A stretch of 64,000 bases of DNA, from the NCBI GenBank assembly GCA_963747735.1, contig CAVVGE010000019.1, positions 558,001 through 622,000 of the forward strand, written 5' to 3'. The notes beneath the pieces were generated by a model that was given only the letters and a program-made list of their open reading frames with translations, searched no databases and had not been told where the DNA came from. Within the stretch, counting starts at the first letter, position 1, and every line of letters starts with the position of its first letter. The position numbers were made by a program, and so were the translations under genes. Of this stretch, positions 1 through 8,270 are shown piece by piece. Source of the DNA: AP-15 sp963747735. GTDB lineage: Bacteria; Pseudomonadota; Alphaproteobacteria; ATCC43930; CGMCC-115725.

Positions 1-147
1 CGTGTCCGAATCCAGGATCACAAAGACGACCGTGCCGATCGACAGCGCCGCCAGCACGATCGAAGCTTTTCGTGCGGCAAGGCTGGGGCGGGGGCGGCTC
101 GTTCGGGGCTGCTTACTCCGCCCCCGGAATGCGCTAATATAGCGCAA
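1..147 (-). CDS. Partial N-terminus of a membrane or secreted protein, cut by window edge
   Basis: An open frame runs on the minus strand from a TTG at 147 out of the window. It gives a basic, Ser/Pro/Arg-rich stretch of about 30 residues followed by a hydrophobic segment (SIVLAALSIGTVVFVIL), which looks like a single membrane anchor or uncleaved signal. No family can be named from 49 residues. It is divergent from the acyl-CoA-dehydrogenase-like gene to its right. The start is weak: no ATG is in frame and no clear Shine-Dalgarno (SD) sequence is visible. Confidence 0.35.
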   Translation of the reverse strand, partial: MRYISAFRGRSKQPRTSRPRPSLAARKASIVLAALSIGTVVFVILDSDT

Positions 148-182
148 GGTGGGGTTTGCAGCCGGGCCATGGCGAGCAGGTG

Positions 183-1376
183 ATGGGGTCGATCTCTGCG
201 GGTCTGAACGGCGCCGATTACGTCGCACGCGCCCGTGCGCTGGGGCCGGCGCTCGCCGCCGCAGCCGAGGAGATAGAGCGTCGCCGCGAATTGCCCGAGC
301 CGATCGTCGAGGCATTGGCCGCCGCAGGCTTGTTCCGGCTGCTGCTGCCGCGCTCGCTCGGCGGGGCCGAGCTCGCCCCCGCCGACTATGTGCCGGTCAT
401 CGAGGAAATCGCCCGGCATGACGCCAGCGCCGCCTGGTGCGTCGGCCAAGCCTGCGGCTGCACGATGACCGCGGCGCAGCTGGAGCCCTCGGCGGCGCGC
501 GAAATTTTTGGCGGCGCGCGCGGCATCGTCGCTTGGGGCCCGGCCGCTGCGGCAGCCCAGGCGCGACGGGTGCCGGGCGGCTATCGGTTGACCGGCCGCT
601 GGAGCTTTGCCAGCGGCAGCCATCACGCGACCTGGCTCGGCGCGCATGTCGCGGTGCATGGCGAGGACGGCACGCCGCTCGCGCGCGCCGATGGCGGCGT
701 CGTTTTCCGCACGCTGCTGTTCCCGAAGGCAAATGCGGCGATGGCCGACATCTGGCATGTCATCGGGCTGCGCGGCACCGGCAGCGACAGCTACAGCGTC
801 GCCGATCTGTTCGTCCCCGACGAGCACACGGTCGCACGCGATGGGGCGGCGGGCCGGCACGAGCCCGGCCGGCTTTACGCCTTCAGCAGCAGCAACCTCT
901 ACTCCGCCGGGTTTGCCGGTGTGGCGATGGGCGTCGCGGCGAGCGCGCTCGATGCCTTTATCGAGCTGGCGCGCGACAAGGTCCCGCGCGGCGGCAAGCG
1001 CACCCTGCGCGACAACAACATGATCCAGACGCAGACGGCGCAGGCTCACGCGCGGATCGGCGCGGCGCGCGCGTTCCTCTTGGACGCGCTCGACGAGATC
1101 TGGCATGAGGTCGGGCAGAGCGGCCGGCTCAGCCTCGACCACAACGCGACGATCCGGCTCGCCTCGACCTGGGCGATCCACCAGGCGCGCGAGGTCGTCG
1201 ACACCGTCTATCACGCCGCCGGGGCCACGGCCATTTTCGAGGAGAACCCGTTCGAGCGCCGCTTTCGCGACATTCATACCGTGGTGCAGCAATATCAGGG
1301 TCGCCAAGCGCATTTCGAGACCGTCGGCCAGGTCCTGCTCGGCCTCCCGCCGGAGAGCACGATGTTCACTTTTTAG
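183..1376 (+). CDS. Acyl-CoA dehydrogenase-fold flavoprotein (HpaH/DszC-like monooxygenase type)
   Basis: This 397-residue protein has the usual order of the acyl-CoA dehydrogenase superfamily. A helical N-terminal domain (EPIVEALAAAGLFRLLLPR) comes first, then a central beta domain (GYRLTGRWSFASG, IGLRGTGSDSY), then a four-helix C-terminal domain ending in VYHAAGATAIFEENPFERRFRD. The early GLFRLLLPRSLGG and the absence of the classic catalytic Glu context resemble the flavin-dependent hydroxylase branch (HpaH, DszC, NdmA-like) more than fatty-acid dehydrogenases. Substrate is unknown; it would use reduced flavin and oxygen in the cytosol. The ATG at 183 follows GAGCAGG; a TTG at 156 would add nine residues. 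Seven bases separate it from the ferritin-like gene, so they are probably co-transcribed. Confidence 0.8.
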   Translation: MGSISAGLNGADYVARARALGPALAAAAEEIERRRELPEPIVEALAAAGLFRLLLPRSLGGAELAPADYVPVIEEIARHDASAAWCVGQACGCTMTAAQLEPSAAREIFGGARGIVAWGPAAAAAQARRVPGGYRLTGRWSFASGSHHATWLGAHVAVHGEDGTPLARADGGVVFRTLLFPKANAAMADIWHVIGLRGTGSDSYSVADLFVPDEHTVARDGAAGRHEPGRLYAFSSSNLYSAGFAGVAMGVAASALDAFIELARDKVPRGGKRTLRDNNMIQTQTAQAHARIGAARAFLLDALDEIWHEVGQSGRLSLDHNATIRLASTWAIHQAREVVDTVYHAAGATAIFEENPFERRFRDIHTVVQQYQGRQAHFETVGQVLLGLPPESTMFTF

Positions 1377-1382
1377 CGGTCG

Positions 1383-2246
1383 ATGGCGCCGCGCAACATG
1401 AACTCTCCCGCCTCCGACGCAAACCTCGCCGATCGATTGCCCACCCGGCGGCACTGGTCGCTCGACGACATCCCGTGGGCCGCGATCGACCGCGATCGGG
1501 TGGCCGGGAACGAGGCGTTGTTCTACATGGTCGCGGCGGCGTCGTTGATGGAAAGCGCCACCGACCTCTACACCGAGAACCTGATCGAATATTTCAGCGG
1601 CGATGACGAGATCGCGACGTGGCTCGAGCATTATTGGCTGCCCGAGGAGTTGCAGCACGGCCGGGCGTTGCGCCGCTACGTCGAGACCGCCTGGCCGGAT
1701 TTTCCGTGGGCCGAGGTGCGCGAGGGGTTTGTCGAGGAATTCCGGCCGTTCTGCGACGAGGCGCTGGAACAGCGGCGCAGCCTCGAAATGGCTTCGCGCT
1801 GCGTCGTCGAGACCGGCACCGCGAGCTTCTATACCGCACTGTCGCGCGCCAGCCCCGACCCGGTTTTGGCCGAGGTCACCGGCAGAATCGCCAGGGACGA
1901 GGTCCGGCACTACAAGCATTTCTACCGCTTTTTCCGCCAATATCGCGCGCAGGAGCAGCCCGGCCGCGGCGAGGTCGCCCCGGCCTTGTGGCGCCGGCTC
2001 AAGATGACCGACGGCGAGGACCGGCTCGTCGTATTGCAGCACGTCCACGCCGCGCATCGCCCCAGGGTGGCCTTCGACACGGCCCTCTACCGCCGCATCC
2101 GCCAGCATTGCCGCCAGCTGCTGCGCCCCCATTTCCCGGTCGAAATGACCATCCGCATGCTGTTGAAGCCGCTCGCCCTCGGCCCCCGCACCCAGCGCTT
2201 GACCGTGCCGGTGCTGGCTGTCCTCGCCCGCCGCGTCGTGCCCTAG
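1383..2246 (+). CDS. Ferritin-like diiron protein
   Basis: This 287-residue, mostly helical protein has two carboxylate-histidine motifs typical of diiron four-helix proteins. EELQH lies near residue 90 and DEVRH near residue 170, each preceded by a helix carrying another Glu (ESATDLYTEN, EMASRCVVETG). Soluble fatty-acyl desaturases, AurF-type N-oxygenases and ferritin-like oxidases share this layout; the sequence alone does not choose between them. It follows the flavoprotein by seven bases, so the two may modify the same substrate, which is inference. ATG 1383 was taken as start; a second in-frame ATG at 1398 is possible. Neither has a strong SD. Confidence 0.7.
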   Translation: MAPRNMNSPASDANLADRLPTRRHWSLDDIPWAAIDRDRVAGNEALFYMVAAASLMESATDLYTENLIEYFSGDDEIATWLEHYWLPEELQHGRALRRYVETAWPDFPWAEVREGFVEEFRPFCDEALEQRRSLEMASRCVVETGTASFYTALSRASPDPVLAEVTGRIARDEVRHYKHFYRFFRQYRAQEQPGRGEVAPALWRRLKMTDGEDRLVVLQHVHAAHRPRVAFDTALYRRIRQHCRQLLRPHFPVEMTIRMLLKPLALGPRTQRLTVPVLAVLARRVVP

Positions 2247-2330
2247 GCCAAGAACCCGCCGCGCGACCCTCGATTCGGGCTGTGTTGGCAAGCAGCCGCG
2301 AAACCCGCGGCCGGCAGGCAGATGGCGGTC

Positions 2331-2359
2331 TTGACAGCCCCGCCGCTCGCCGCTACTAC
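2331..2359 (+). promoter_or_regulatory. Sigma70-type promoter of the metZ leader
   Basis: A perfect -35 hexamer TTGACA (2331-2336) is followed after 17 bases by TACTAC (2354-2359). Transcription would start near 2366, immediately before the first base of the SAM-II aptamer, as expected for a riboswitch leader. Confidence 0.6.
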
Positions 2360-2365
2360 ACACGC

Positions 2366-2428
2366 GATCGTGGTGAATTTGAGCCGACCGGCTTGCGGCC
2401 ACGTTAAAAAAACGCTAAAAGGTCGGGT
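2366..2428 (+). promoter_or_regulatory. SAM-II riboswitch (metA motif)
   Basis: The sequence matches the conserved SAM-II layout. P1 pairs CGTGG (2369-2373) with CCACG (2399-2403). The loop carries TGAATTTGAGCCGACCGG and CTTGCGG. The linker after P1 is TTAAA followed by an A-rich stretch and CGCTAAAAGG. The pseudoknot helix pairs CCGACC (2384-2389) with GGTCGG (2421-2426). SAM-II aptamers occur mainly in Alphaproteobacteria ahead of metA/metX/metZ-type genes and lower expression when S-adenosylmethionine is abundant. This fits the disrupted metZ downstream. Confidence 0.9.
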
Positions 2429-2439
2429 GTTCTGAAAGG

Positions 2440-2473
2440 AGCCCTGGCCCGCGGCGGACCGGGGCTTTTTGTT
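2440..2473 (+). terminator. Intrinsic terminator between SAM-II aptamer and metZ
   Basis: AGCCCTGGCCC (2440-2450) pairs with GGACCGGGGCT (2456-2466) with a single mismatch and a five-base loop, followed by TTTTTGTTGTTT. It lies 12 bases after the pseudoknot and before the metZ start at 2517. The switch may therefore act by transcription termination rather than only by blocking translation. Confidence 0.65.
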
Positions 2474-2516
2474 GTTTCCGGGATCGGCGCGGCCTGCGAC
2501 ATGGAGAAAGCTGCCG

Positions 2517-3723
2517 ATGACCAAGCCCGTACTGCCCGCCGATCTCGCCGCCACCGTCTCGCCCGCCACCCTCCTGGTGCGCGGCGGCGCCACCCGCAGC
2601 GCGCACGCCGAGACCTGCGAGGCGCTGTTTATGACCTCGGGCTTTGTCTACGAGGACGCCGCCGCGGCCGAGCTGCCTTTGCCAATGAAGGCTCGCGCTA
2701 TGTCTATTCGCGCTATCGCAACCCGACGGTGGCGATGTTCGAGGAGCGGCTGCGGCTGATCGAGGGGGCGGAGGCCTGCCGCGCCACCGCGAGCGGCATG
2801 GCGGCGGTGTTTGCCGCGCTCTTGTGCAAATTGCGCGCCGGGCAGCGGGTGGTGTCGAGCCGGGCATTGTTTGGCTCGTGCAACTATATCGTTACCGAAC
2901 TGTTGCCGCGCTGGGGGATCGAGACGCAGCTTGTCGATGGGCGCGACCTCGGCGCCTGGGAGGAGGCGCTCGCCGGCGGCGCCACGCTAGCCTTTTGCGA
3001 GAGCCCGTCGAACCCGGCGATGGAATTGGTCGATCTCGCCGAGGTGGCAAAGCTGGTGCACCGCGCCGGCGGCATCTTTGTCGTCGATAACGTGTTCGCG
3101 ACGCCGCTGCTTGCAAAAGCCGCTCGCGCTCGGCGCCGATGTCGTCGTCTATTCGGCGACCAAGCACATCGATGGGCAGGGCCGCAGCCTGGGCGGCGCC
3201 ATCCTCGCCAGCGAAGAAATACATCAAGGAGGATCTCGGCCTCTTCTACCGCCATACCGGCCCGTCCTTGAGCCCGTTCAACGCCTGGCTGTTGCTGAAG
3301 GGCCTCGAAACCCTCGAATTGCGGGTCGAGCGGCACTGCCGCACCGCGCTTGCGATCGCCCGCTTTCTCGAAGCCCATCCGAAGGTGCCCCGGGTCATCT
3401 ATCCAGGCTTGCCGAGCCATCCGCAACACGCGCTCGCCGCGCGCCAGATGGCGGCGGGCGGCAGCCTCGTCTCGTTCGACGTCGCCGGCGGCAAGGAGGA
3501 ATGCTTCCGCTTTCTCGACACGTTGCGGCTCGTCGACATCTCGAACAATCTCGGCGATGCCAAAAGCATCGTCACCCACCCGGCAACGACGACGCATTCG
3601 CGGCTGAAGCCCGAGGCGCGCGCCGAGCTCGGCATCGGCGATTCGCTGGTCCGCCTGTCGGTCGGGCTCGAAGCCGAAGCCGATCTGCTCGCCGATCTCG
3701 AACGGGCGCTGCAAACTATTTAG
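2517..3723 (+). pseudogene. metZ: metZ, O-succinylhomoserine sulfhydrylase, with three 1-nt frameshifts
   Basis: A full-length Cys/Met-metabolism PLP enzyme (about 400 residues) can be read only across three frames. The ATG at 2517 has a good SD (GGAGAAAG). Frame one gives TKPVLPADLAATVSPATLLV. Near 2670 a missing G shifts to a frame with YVYSRYRNPTVAMFEERL and the PLP-site region. Near 3110 an extra base (CTTG for CTG) shifts to VVVYSATKHIDGQG, which contains the PLP-binding lysine. Near 3222 an extra A in GAAGAAATAC shifts to YIKEDLGLFYRHTGPSLSPF, and the frame then stays open to TAG 3723. The family makes homocysteine from O-succinylhomoserine and sulfide, fitting the SAM-II leader and the sulfite reductase next door. 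All three lesions are single-base changes at short runs, so sequencing error is as likely as a true pseudogene. Confidence 0.8.
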
Positions 3724-3730
3724 CAATATA

Positions 3731-3780
3731 TAAATGTGTAATAATCTCATTGACACAGAAATATATGTGATATTTAGCTG
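3731..3780 (+). promoter_or_regulatory. AT-rich promoter/operator region of the sulfite reductase gene
   Basis: The 108-base gap before the hemoprotein gene is strikingly AT-rich against its surroundings. It contains TTGACA (3750-3755) followed by an A/T-rich stretch with -10-like TATTTA at 3771-3776, which is shorter spaced than ideal. Inverted repeats are visible: CACA-N8-TGTG (3754-3769) and TGTGT...ACACA around the -35. It is a plausible promoter with a regulator site; the regulator is not identifiable. Confidence 0.4.
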
Positions 3781-3831
3781 AGCCACATCGTCGGGGCGGA
3801 ATTAGCCGCCTCGCGCCCCCAGAGGGCCGAT

Positions 3832-5541
3832 ATGGCTCACATCGAAAGCATCTCGAAGGCCGAGGCGGTCAAGCAGCAAAGCCGCCATTTGCGCGGCCAT
3901 ATCGCGCGCGACCTCGCCGATCATGCGAACCCCTTCGACAAGGAGGGGTACTCGGTGCTGAAGTTTCACGGCGTCTATCAGGGCTATGACCGCGACAGCG
4001 CCACCGCACGCAAGCAGCGCGGTGAGGACAAGCTGTGGCAATTCATGGTCCGGGTGCGCATCCCGGGCGGGCGCCTCAAAGCCGAGCAATATCTCGAGCT
4101 CGACCGGATCGCTGACCGCTGCGCCGACGGCACACTGCGGATCACGACGCGGCAGAGCATCCAGCTGCACGGGGTCGTCAAATCCGGTCTGCATGCCGCG
4201 ATATCCGACGTCAACCGTGCCTTGCTGACGACGATGTCCGCCTGCGGCGACGTGGTGCGCACGGTGACGACGGTGCCGGCGCCGATCCGCGACAAGGTGC
4301 ACGACCGGCTCGAAGCCGATGCCCGCCGGCTCTCGGCATACCTGCTGCCACAGACCGGCGCCTATCACGAAATCTGGGTCGACGGTGAGAAATGGCGGGA
4401 GGATGCCGGCGCCGAAGAGCCGACCGATCCGCTCTATGGCGAGCGCTATCTGCCGCGCAAGTTCAAGGCCGGGCTCGCCATCCCCGAAGACAACACGATC
4501 GACGTCTTGACCAACGACCTGGCGATCGTGCCGCTATGGGAGGACGGGCGGCTTACCGGCTATGATTTCCTGCTCGGCGGCGGGCACGGCATGACCCACA
4601 ACCAGCCGGCGACCTATCCGCGCCTCGCCACCCCGGTCGCCTTTGTCGAGCCGGAGGATCTGCTCGAAGCCGCGGCGGCGGTCGTGCGCCTGCATCGCGA
4701 TTACGGCGACCGCGGCAACCGCCGTCACGCCCGCCTCAAATATGTGATCGAGGAGAATGGCGAGGATTGGGCCCGCGCCCGGCTCGAGGAATATCTGAAG
4801 AAGCCGCTCGAACCCTGCCGCCCGTTGCCGCCGTTCCGGGTGCCGGACCATCTCGGCTGGCACGAGCAGGGCGACGGCAGGCTCTATCTCGGTGTGCCGG
4901 TCGCGAACGGGCGCATCGCCTCGCACCTGCGGGCGGCATTGCGCGAGATCGTCTCCGGCTTTGGCTGCGACCCGATCCTGATGCCGAGCCAAGACATTAT
5001 CCTGAGCGAGATCCGGCCCGAGGACCGCGATGCGATCGACACGGTGCTGCGCGTGCACGCTGTGCGCCTCGCCCAGGATATGTCGCCGGTCGAGCGCTGG
5101 ATGCTCGCCTGCCCGGCCTTGCCGACCTGCGGGCTGGCGCTGACCGAGGCCGAGCGGGTCAGCGGCGGCATCGTCGCCGATATCGAGGGTCGGCTCGCGC
5201 GCTATGGCCTCGAAGGCGAGCGCATCAGTGTGCGGATCACCGGCTGCCCCAATGGCTGCGCCCGGCCTTATACCGGCGACATCGGCATCGTCGGCCGCAT
5301 GCCGGGCCATTACGCGCTGTTCGTCGGCGGCGATTTCGAAGGCACCCGGCTCAACATCGCCTTCGCGGACAAGGTCGCCCAGGGCGATATCGGCGACACG
5401 CTCGACCCCCTCTTCGCGCTCTGGGCCGCCGAACGCGAGCCAGGCGAGGGCTTTGGCGATTTCTGCCGGCGCGTCGGGCCGGCTGCGCTAAAGCAGGCGT
5501 TCGCGCATTACCGCGGGACCCGAGCGAATGCTGCCGATTAG
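3832..5541 (+). CDS. cysI: Sulfite/nitrite reductase hemoprotein (CysI-type)
   Basis: This 569-residue cytosolic enzyme has the duplicated ferredoxin-like and siroheme/4Fe-4S domains of assimilatory sulfite and nitrite reductases. The cluster and siroheme ligands are intact as C427-x5-C433 (CPALPTC) and C472-x3-C476 (GCPNGC). RITTRQSIQLHGV near residue 105 is the conserved siroheme-contacting arginine region. It reduces sulfite to sulfide (or nitrite to ammonia) with six electrons. Position between metZ and a siroheme synthase gene favours sulfite reduction. No flavoprotein (CysJ) gene is adjacent, so the electron donor is unknown. The ATG is the first in frame; the downstream gene overlaps its end by 14 bases, showing translational coupling. 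Confidence 0.88.
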   Translation: MAHIESISKAEAVKQQSRHLRGHIARDLADHANPFDKEGYSVLKFHGVYQGYDRDSATARKQRGEDKLWQFMVRVRIPGGRLKAEQYLELDRIADRCADGTLRITTRQSIQLHGVVKSGLHAAISDVNRALLTTMSACGDVVRTVTTVPAPIRDKVHDRLEADARRLSAYLLPQTGAYHEIWVDGEKWREDAGAEEPTDPLYGERYLPRKFKAGLAIPEDNTIDVLTNDLAIVPLWEDGRLTGYDFLLGGGHGMTHNQPATYPRLATPVAFVEPEDLLEAAAAVVRLHRDYGDRGNRRHARLKYVIEENGEDWARARLEEYLKKPLEPCRPLPPFRVPDHLGWHEQGDGRLYLGVPVANGRIASHLRAALREIVSGFGCDPILMPSQDIILSEIRPEDRDAIDTVLRVHAVRLAQDMSPVERWMLACPALPTCGLALTEAERVSGGIVADIEGRLARYGLEGERISVRITGCPNGCARPYTGDIGIVGRMPGHYALFVGGDFEGTRLNIAFADKVAQGDIGDTLDPLFALWAAEREPGEGFGDFCRRVGPAALKQAFAHYRGTRANAAD

Positions 5542-6118
5542 CCTCGATTTGGCGAAAATTCGCGTGATCTTGGTCGGCGGCGGGCAGCCCGCGCTGCGGC
5601 GCCTCGAATTGCTCGAAGAAGCCGGCGCCGAGGCGCTCGAAATTTATGCGCCCGACCCCGAGCCGGGGCTCGCCGCCAGCGCCGGCGCCCGATTGCGGCG
5701 GCGCCTGCCCGAGGCCCAGGAAATCGCGCGCGCTCAACTCGTCTTTGTCGCCGGCACCGGCAAGCCGGTTGCCGAGGACATCCGCCGGGTGGCGCAGGCG
5801 GCCGGGGTCTTGGTCAATGTCGAGGACGACCGCGGGCGCAGCGATTTTCATTCGGCCGCGGTGATCCGGCGCGGCGATCTGACCCTGGCGGTCTCGACCA
5901 ACGGCAAAAGCCCGGGACTGGCGGCATTGATGCGGCAGATGCTGGAGCGGCGGATCGGCCCGGAATGGGGAATCCGGCTCGACCGGATCGCCGCTTTGCG
6001 CCAGGCGTGGCGTGCGGCCGGGATCGACCCGGCGGCGATCGGCCGGCGCACTCGCGAATGGGTACGGCGCCACGGCTGGCTCGACCCTTCCCGCGAGCCG
6101 CCATCCCCGCTACCCTGA
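5528..6118 (+). CDS. cysG: Siroheme synthase N-terminal domain (precorrin-2 dehydrogenase/ferrochelatase)
   Basis: This 196-residue protein begins with a Rossmann NAD-binding motif (VILVGGGQPALRR) and contains VNVEDDRGRSDFHSAAVIRRGDLTLAVSTNG, the signature of the CysG N-terminal/Met8p domain. It oxidises precorrin-2 to sirohydrochlorin and inserts iron to give siroheme. Only this domain is present; the methyltransferase half of full CysG is missing, so uroporphyrinogen methylation must be encoded elsewhere. It overlaps the hemoprotein gene by 14 bases, so the cofactor-making enzyme is coupled to the siroheme enzyme. Confidence 0.85.
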   Translation: MLPISLDLAKIRVILVGGGQPALRRLELLEEAGAEALEIYAPDPEPGLAASAGARLRRRLPEAQEIARAQLVFVAGTGKPVAEDIRRVAQAAGVLVNVEDDRGRSDFHSAAVIRRGDLTLAVSTNGKSPGLAALMRQMLERRIGPEWGIRLDRIAALRQAWRAAGIDPAAIGRRTREWVRRHGWLDPSREPPSPLP

Positions 6119-6149
6119 CCGACAAGTTTCCATTGCTGGAGGGCGGTCG

Positions 6150-7013
6150 ATGACGGTCGTCGCGATCATCGCGCAGGGCATGATGGGGTCGGGGGTCGGG
6201 CGCCGCTTGCACGAGCGCGGCGCCGAGCTGCGCACGCTGCTGGCGGGGCGCAGCGCCAAGAGCGCCGAGCGCGCGCAGGCTGCCGGCATGACGCCCGCGG
6301 CGGATGAGCGGGCGTTGCTCGCCGGCGCCGATTATTTCCTGTCGATCCTGCCGCCGGCCGAGGCCGAGCCGCTCGCCCGGCATCTGGCGCCGATCTTCGC
6401 CGCATTGCCAAAAAAGCCGGTCTATCTCGAATGCAATGCGGTCAGCCCGCAGACCGCGATCCGCATCGGCGAGATCATCGCTCCGACCGGCGCGCATTTT
6501 GTCGATGCCGGCATCGTCGGCGGCCCGCCGCGGGCAGGCTACAACGGGCCGGCGATCTATGCGTCCGGCGAATATGTGCGCGAGGCGTTGCCGTTGCGCG
6601 ACTGGGGCATCGATTTGCGCGCGATCGAGGGGCCGATCGGCGCCGCCTCGGCGATGAAAATGTCGTATGCCGGGATCACCAAGGGCACCACCGCGATCGG
6701 CTCGGCGATGATGCTGGGGGCGGCGCGCTATGGCTGCGGCGAGGCGCTGATCGCGGAATTGTCGCAGAGCCAACCGCAATTGCTCGATTATTTCCGGCGC
6801 GGCATGCCGCGGATGTACGACAAGGCCTATCGCTGGGTCGCCGAGATGCAGGAGATCTCGGAGTTTCTCGACAAGAACCCGCCGTCGCACGACATTTATG
6901 CGGCGATTGCCCGGCTCTATGATCATCTTGCCGCAGCCCAGGCCGAGCCGACGCCGGGCCCCGACAACGCCGTCAAAACGCTCGACCGCGTCCTCGGCGA
7001 CACCAAAGGCTGA
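6150..7013 (+). CDS. NAD(P)-dependent 6PGDH/3-hydroxyisobutyrate dehydrogenase-like oxidoreductase (DUF1932)
   Basis: The protein has 287 residues. The N-terminal Rossmann fold starts MTVVAIIAQGMMGSGVGRRL, where the usual GxGxxG is altered to AQGMMGSG. The FVDAGIVGGPPRAG block around residue 120 and the helical C-terminal half (AASAMKMSYAGITKGTTAIGS) match the DUF1932 branch of the beta-hydroxyacid dehydrogenase family. Substrate unknown. The ATG at 6150 follows GGAGGG, a clear SD, which rejects an in-frame start about 140 bases upstream. It lies 31 bases after the siroheme synthase gene and may share its transcript, but no functional link is evident. Confidence 0.8.
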   Translation: MTVVAIIAQGMMGSGVGRRLHERGAELRTLLAGRSAKSAERAQAAGMTPAADERALLAGADYFLSILPPAEAEPLARHLAPIFAALPKKPVYLECNAVSPQTAIRIGEIIAPTGAHFVDAGIVGGPPRAGYNGPAIYASGEYVREALPLRDWGIDLRAIEGPIGAASAMKMSYAGITKGTTAIGSAMMLGAARYGCGEALIAELSQSQPQLLDYFRRGMPRMYDKAYRWVAEMQEISEFLDKNPPSHDIYAAIARLYDHLAAAQAEPTPGPDNAVKTLDRVLGDTKG

Positions 7014-7180
7014 GTTTCGAGCCGTGGGATTAGTTGAGCGGATCCCGCTGCAGCTGAACCGGCCTGCCGCCGGGCGCTGGCTCCGGCGCCGGAGATCATC
7101 GCCGCGGCCGGTGGCATCGTGCCGTCCATGGCAGGCGGCTTAGCCGAGGTCGTCGACGAATTGCCGGACGCGGGCGGGCA

Positions 7181-8128
7181 GTGAGGCCCTTTCGCTTCGG
7201 GGTCAATGTGCGCAGCGCCGCGTCGCGCAGCGCGTGGCGTGACAAGGCGCGTCGCATCGAAGGGCTCGGCTACGCGGTCCTGACCGTGCCGGACCATCTG
7301 ACCGACCTCATGGCACCCCTGCCGGCGCTGGTCGCCGCCGCCGAGGCGACCGTGCAGCTGCGGGTCGGCACCAACGTCCTCAACAACGATTTGCGCCATC
7401 CCGTATTGGTGGCGCGCGAAGCCGCGACGATCGACCTGTTGACCGACGGGCGCCTCGAGCTCGGTCTCGGCGCCGGCAGCATCCGCGCCGAATACGACGC
7501 GGCGGGGCTGCTCTTCGAGCGCGGTGCCGTCAGGGTCGATCGCCTGACGGAGGCGGTGGCGGTGATCAAGCGGCTGCTCGCCGGCGAGCAGGTCGATTTC
7601 GCCGGGCGGCATTACCAGGTGCGCGGCCACGCGATCGCGCCGCTGCCCATGCAAAAGCCGCACCCGCCGATCCTGGTCGGCGGCAACGGCCCGCGCCTCT
7701 TGGCCCTGGCCGCGCGCGAGGCGGACATCGTCGGCTTTTCGGGGATCGGGTTTCGCGGCGGCGGCGCGTTGCCGCCGGACCTGTCGGGGTGGCGCGCGGC
7801 GGGCGTCGACGAGCGGGTCCGGCTGGTGCGCGAGACGGCCGGCGCGGACCGGGTCGCCCGGCTCGAATTCAACGTGCTGCTGCAGCGCGTCGTCGTGACC
7901 GACGACCGCCGCAAGGCCGCCGGCGAACTGAGCAAGTTGACCGGCCGCTGGACGCAACTGTCGGCCGACGAGGTCCTGGACAGCCCCTATGCCCTGATCG
8001 GGACGGAGGAGGAGATCGTCGCCGATCTCGTGGCGCGGCGGCAGCGCTGGGGCTTTTCCTATTACACCGTGCAGGAGCCGTATCTCGACGCGCTCGCCCC
8101 GGCGGTCGCGCGCCTCGCCGGCGGATAG
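7181..8128 (+). CDS. Luciferase-like (LLM) F420/flavin-dependent oxidoreductase
   Basis: A 315-residue TIM-barrel monooxygenase of the luciferase-like superfamily. It has FGVNVRSAASRSAWRDKARR at the N-terminus, the HPVLVAREAATIDLLTDGRLELGLGAG region typical of the group around residue 70, and PHPPILVGGNGPRLLALAAREADIVGFS in the middle. The pattern resembles the MSMEG_2516-type F420-dependent subfamily, but FMN use is equally possible in this lineage. The GTG start at 7181 overlaps the stop of a short upstream frame as GTGA; no ATG near the N-terminus fits. Substrate unknown. Confidence 0.8.
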   Translation: MRPFRFGVNVRSAASRSAWRDKARRIEGLGYAVLTVPDHLTDLMAPLPALVAAAEATVQLRVGTNVLNNDLRHPVLVAREAATIDLLTDGRLELGLGAGSIRAEYDAAGLLFERGAVRVDRLTEAVAVIKRLLAGEQVDFAGRHYQVRGHAIAPLPMQKPHPPILVGGNGPRLLALAAREADIVGFSGIGFRGGGALPPDLSGWRAAGVDERVRLVRETAGADRVARLEFNVLLQRVVVTDDRRKAAGELSKLTGRWTQLSADEVLDSPYALIGTEEEIVADLVARRQRWGFSYYTVQEPYLDALAPAVARLAGG

Positions 8129-8270
8129 AACGCAGCTTCGCGGTCAAATCGGTTCGTCATTCCCGCGAAAGCGTCGCGCAATTGGGAACCTCTCGATTGG
8201 CCGGCCGGCGCTGCCCTTGCGCGTGACTGCTCCCGAGCGCGACAGCTCTCTTCAGCACCGCATCGCTGCT

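Noticed and set aside
18..2402. Minus-strand open frame of 794 codons
   Set aside because: It is antisense to two well-supported genes, has the Arg/Ala/Gly-rich composition of GC-rich shadow frames, and shows no family motif.
7038..7184. Short in-frame stretch ending EIIAAAGGIVPSMAGGLAEVVDELPDAG before the LLM gene
   Set aside because: Protein-like in composition and its stop overlaps the next GTG, but there is no convincing start or family; too little to call a gene.
8129..8270. Gap between the LLM gene and pxpC checked for a tRNA or small RNA
   Set aside because: No cloverleaf, no GGTTCGAAT-type arm and no strong terminator hairpin could be found.
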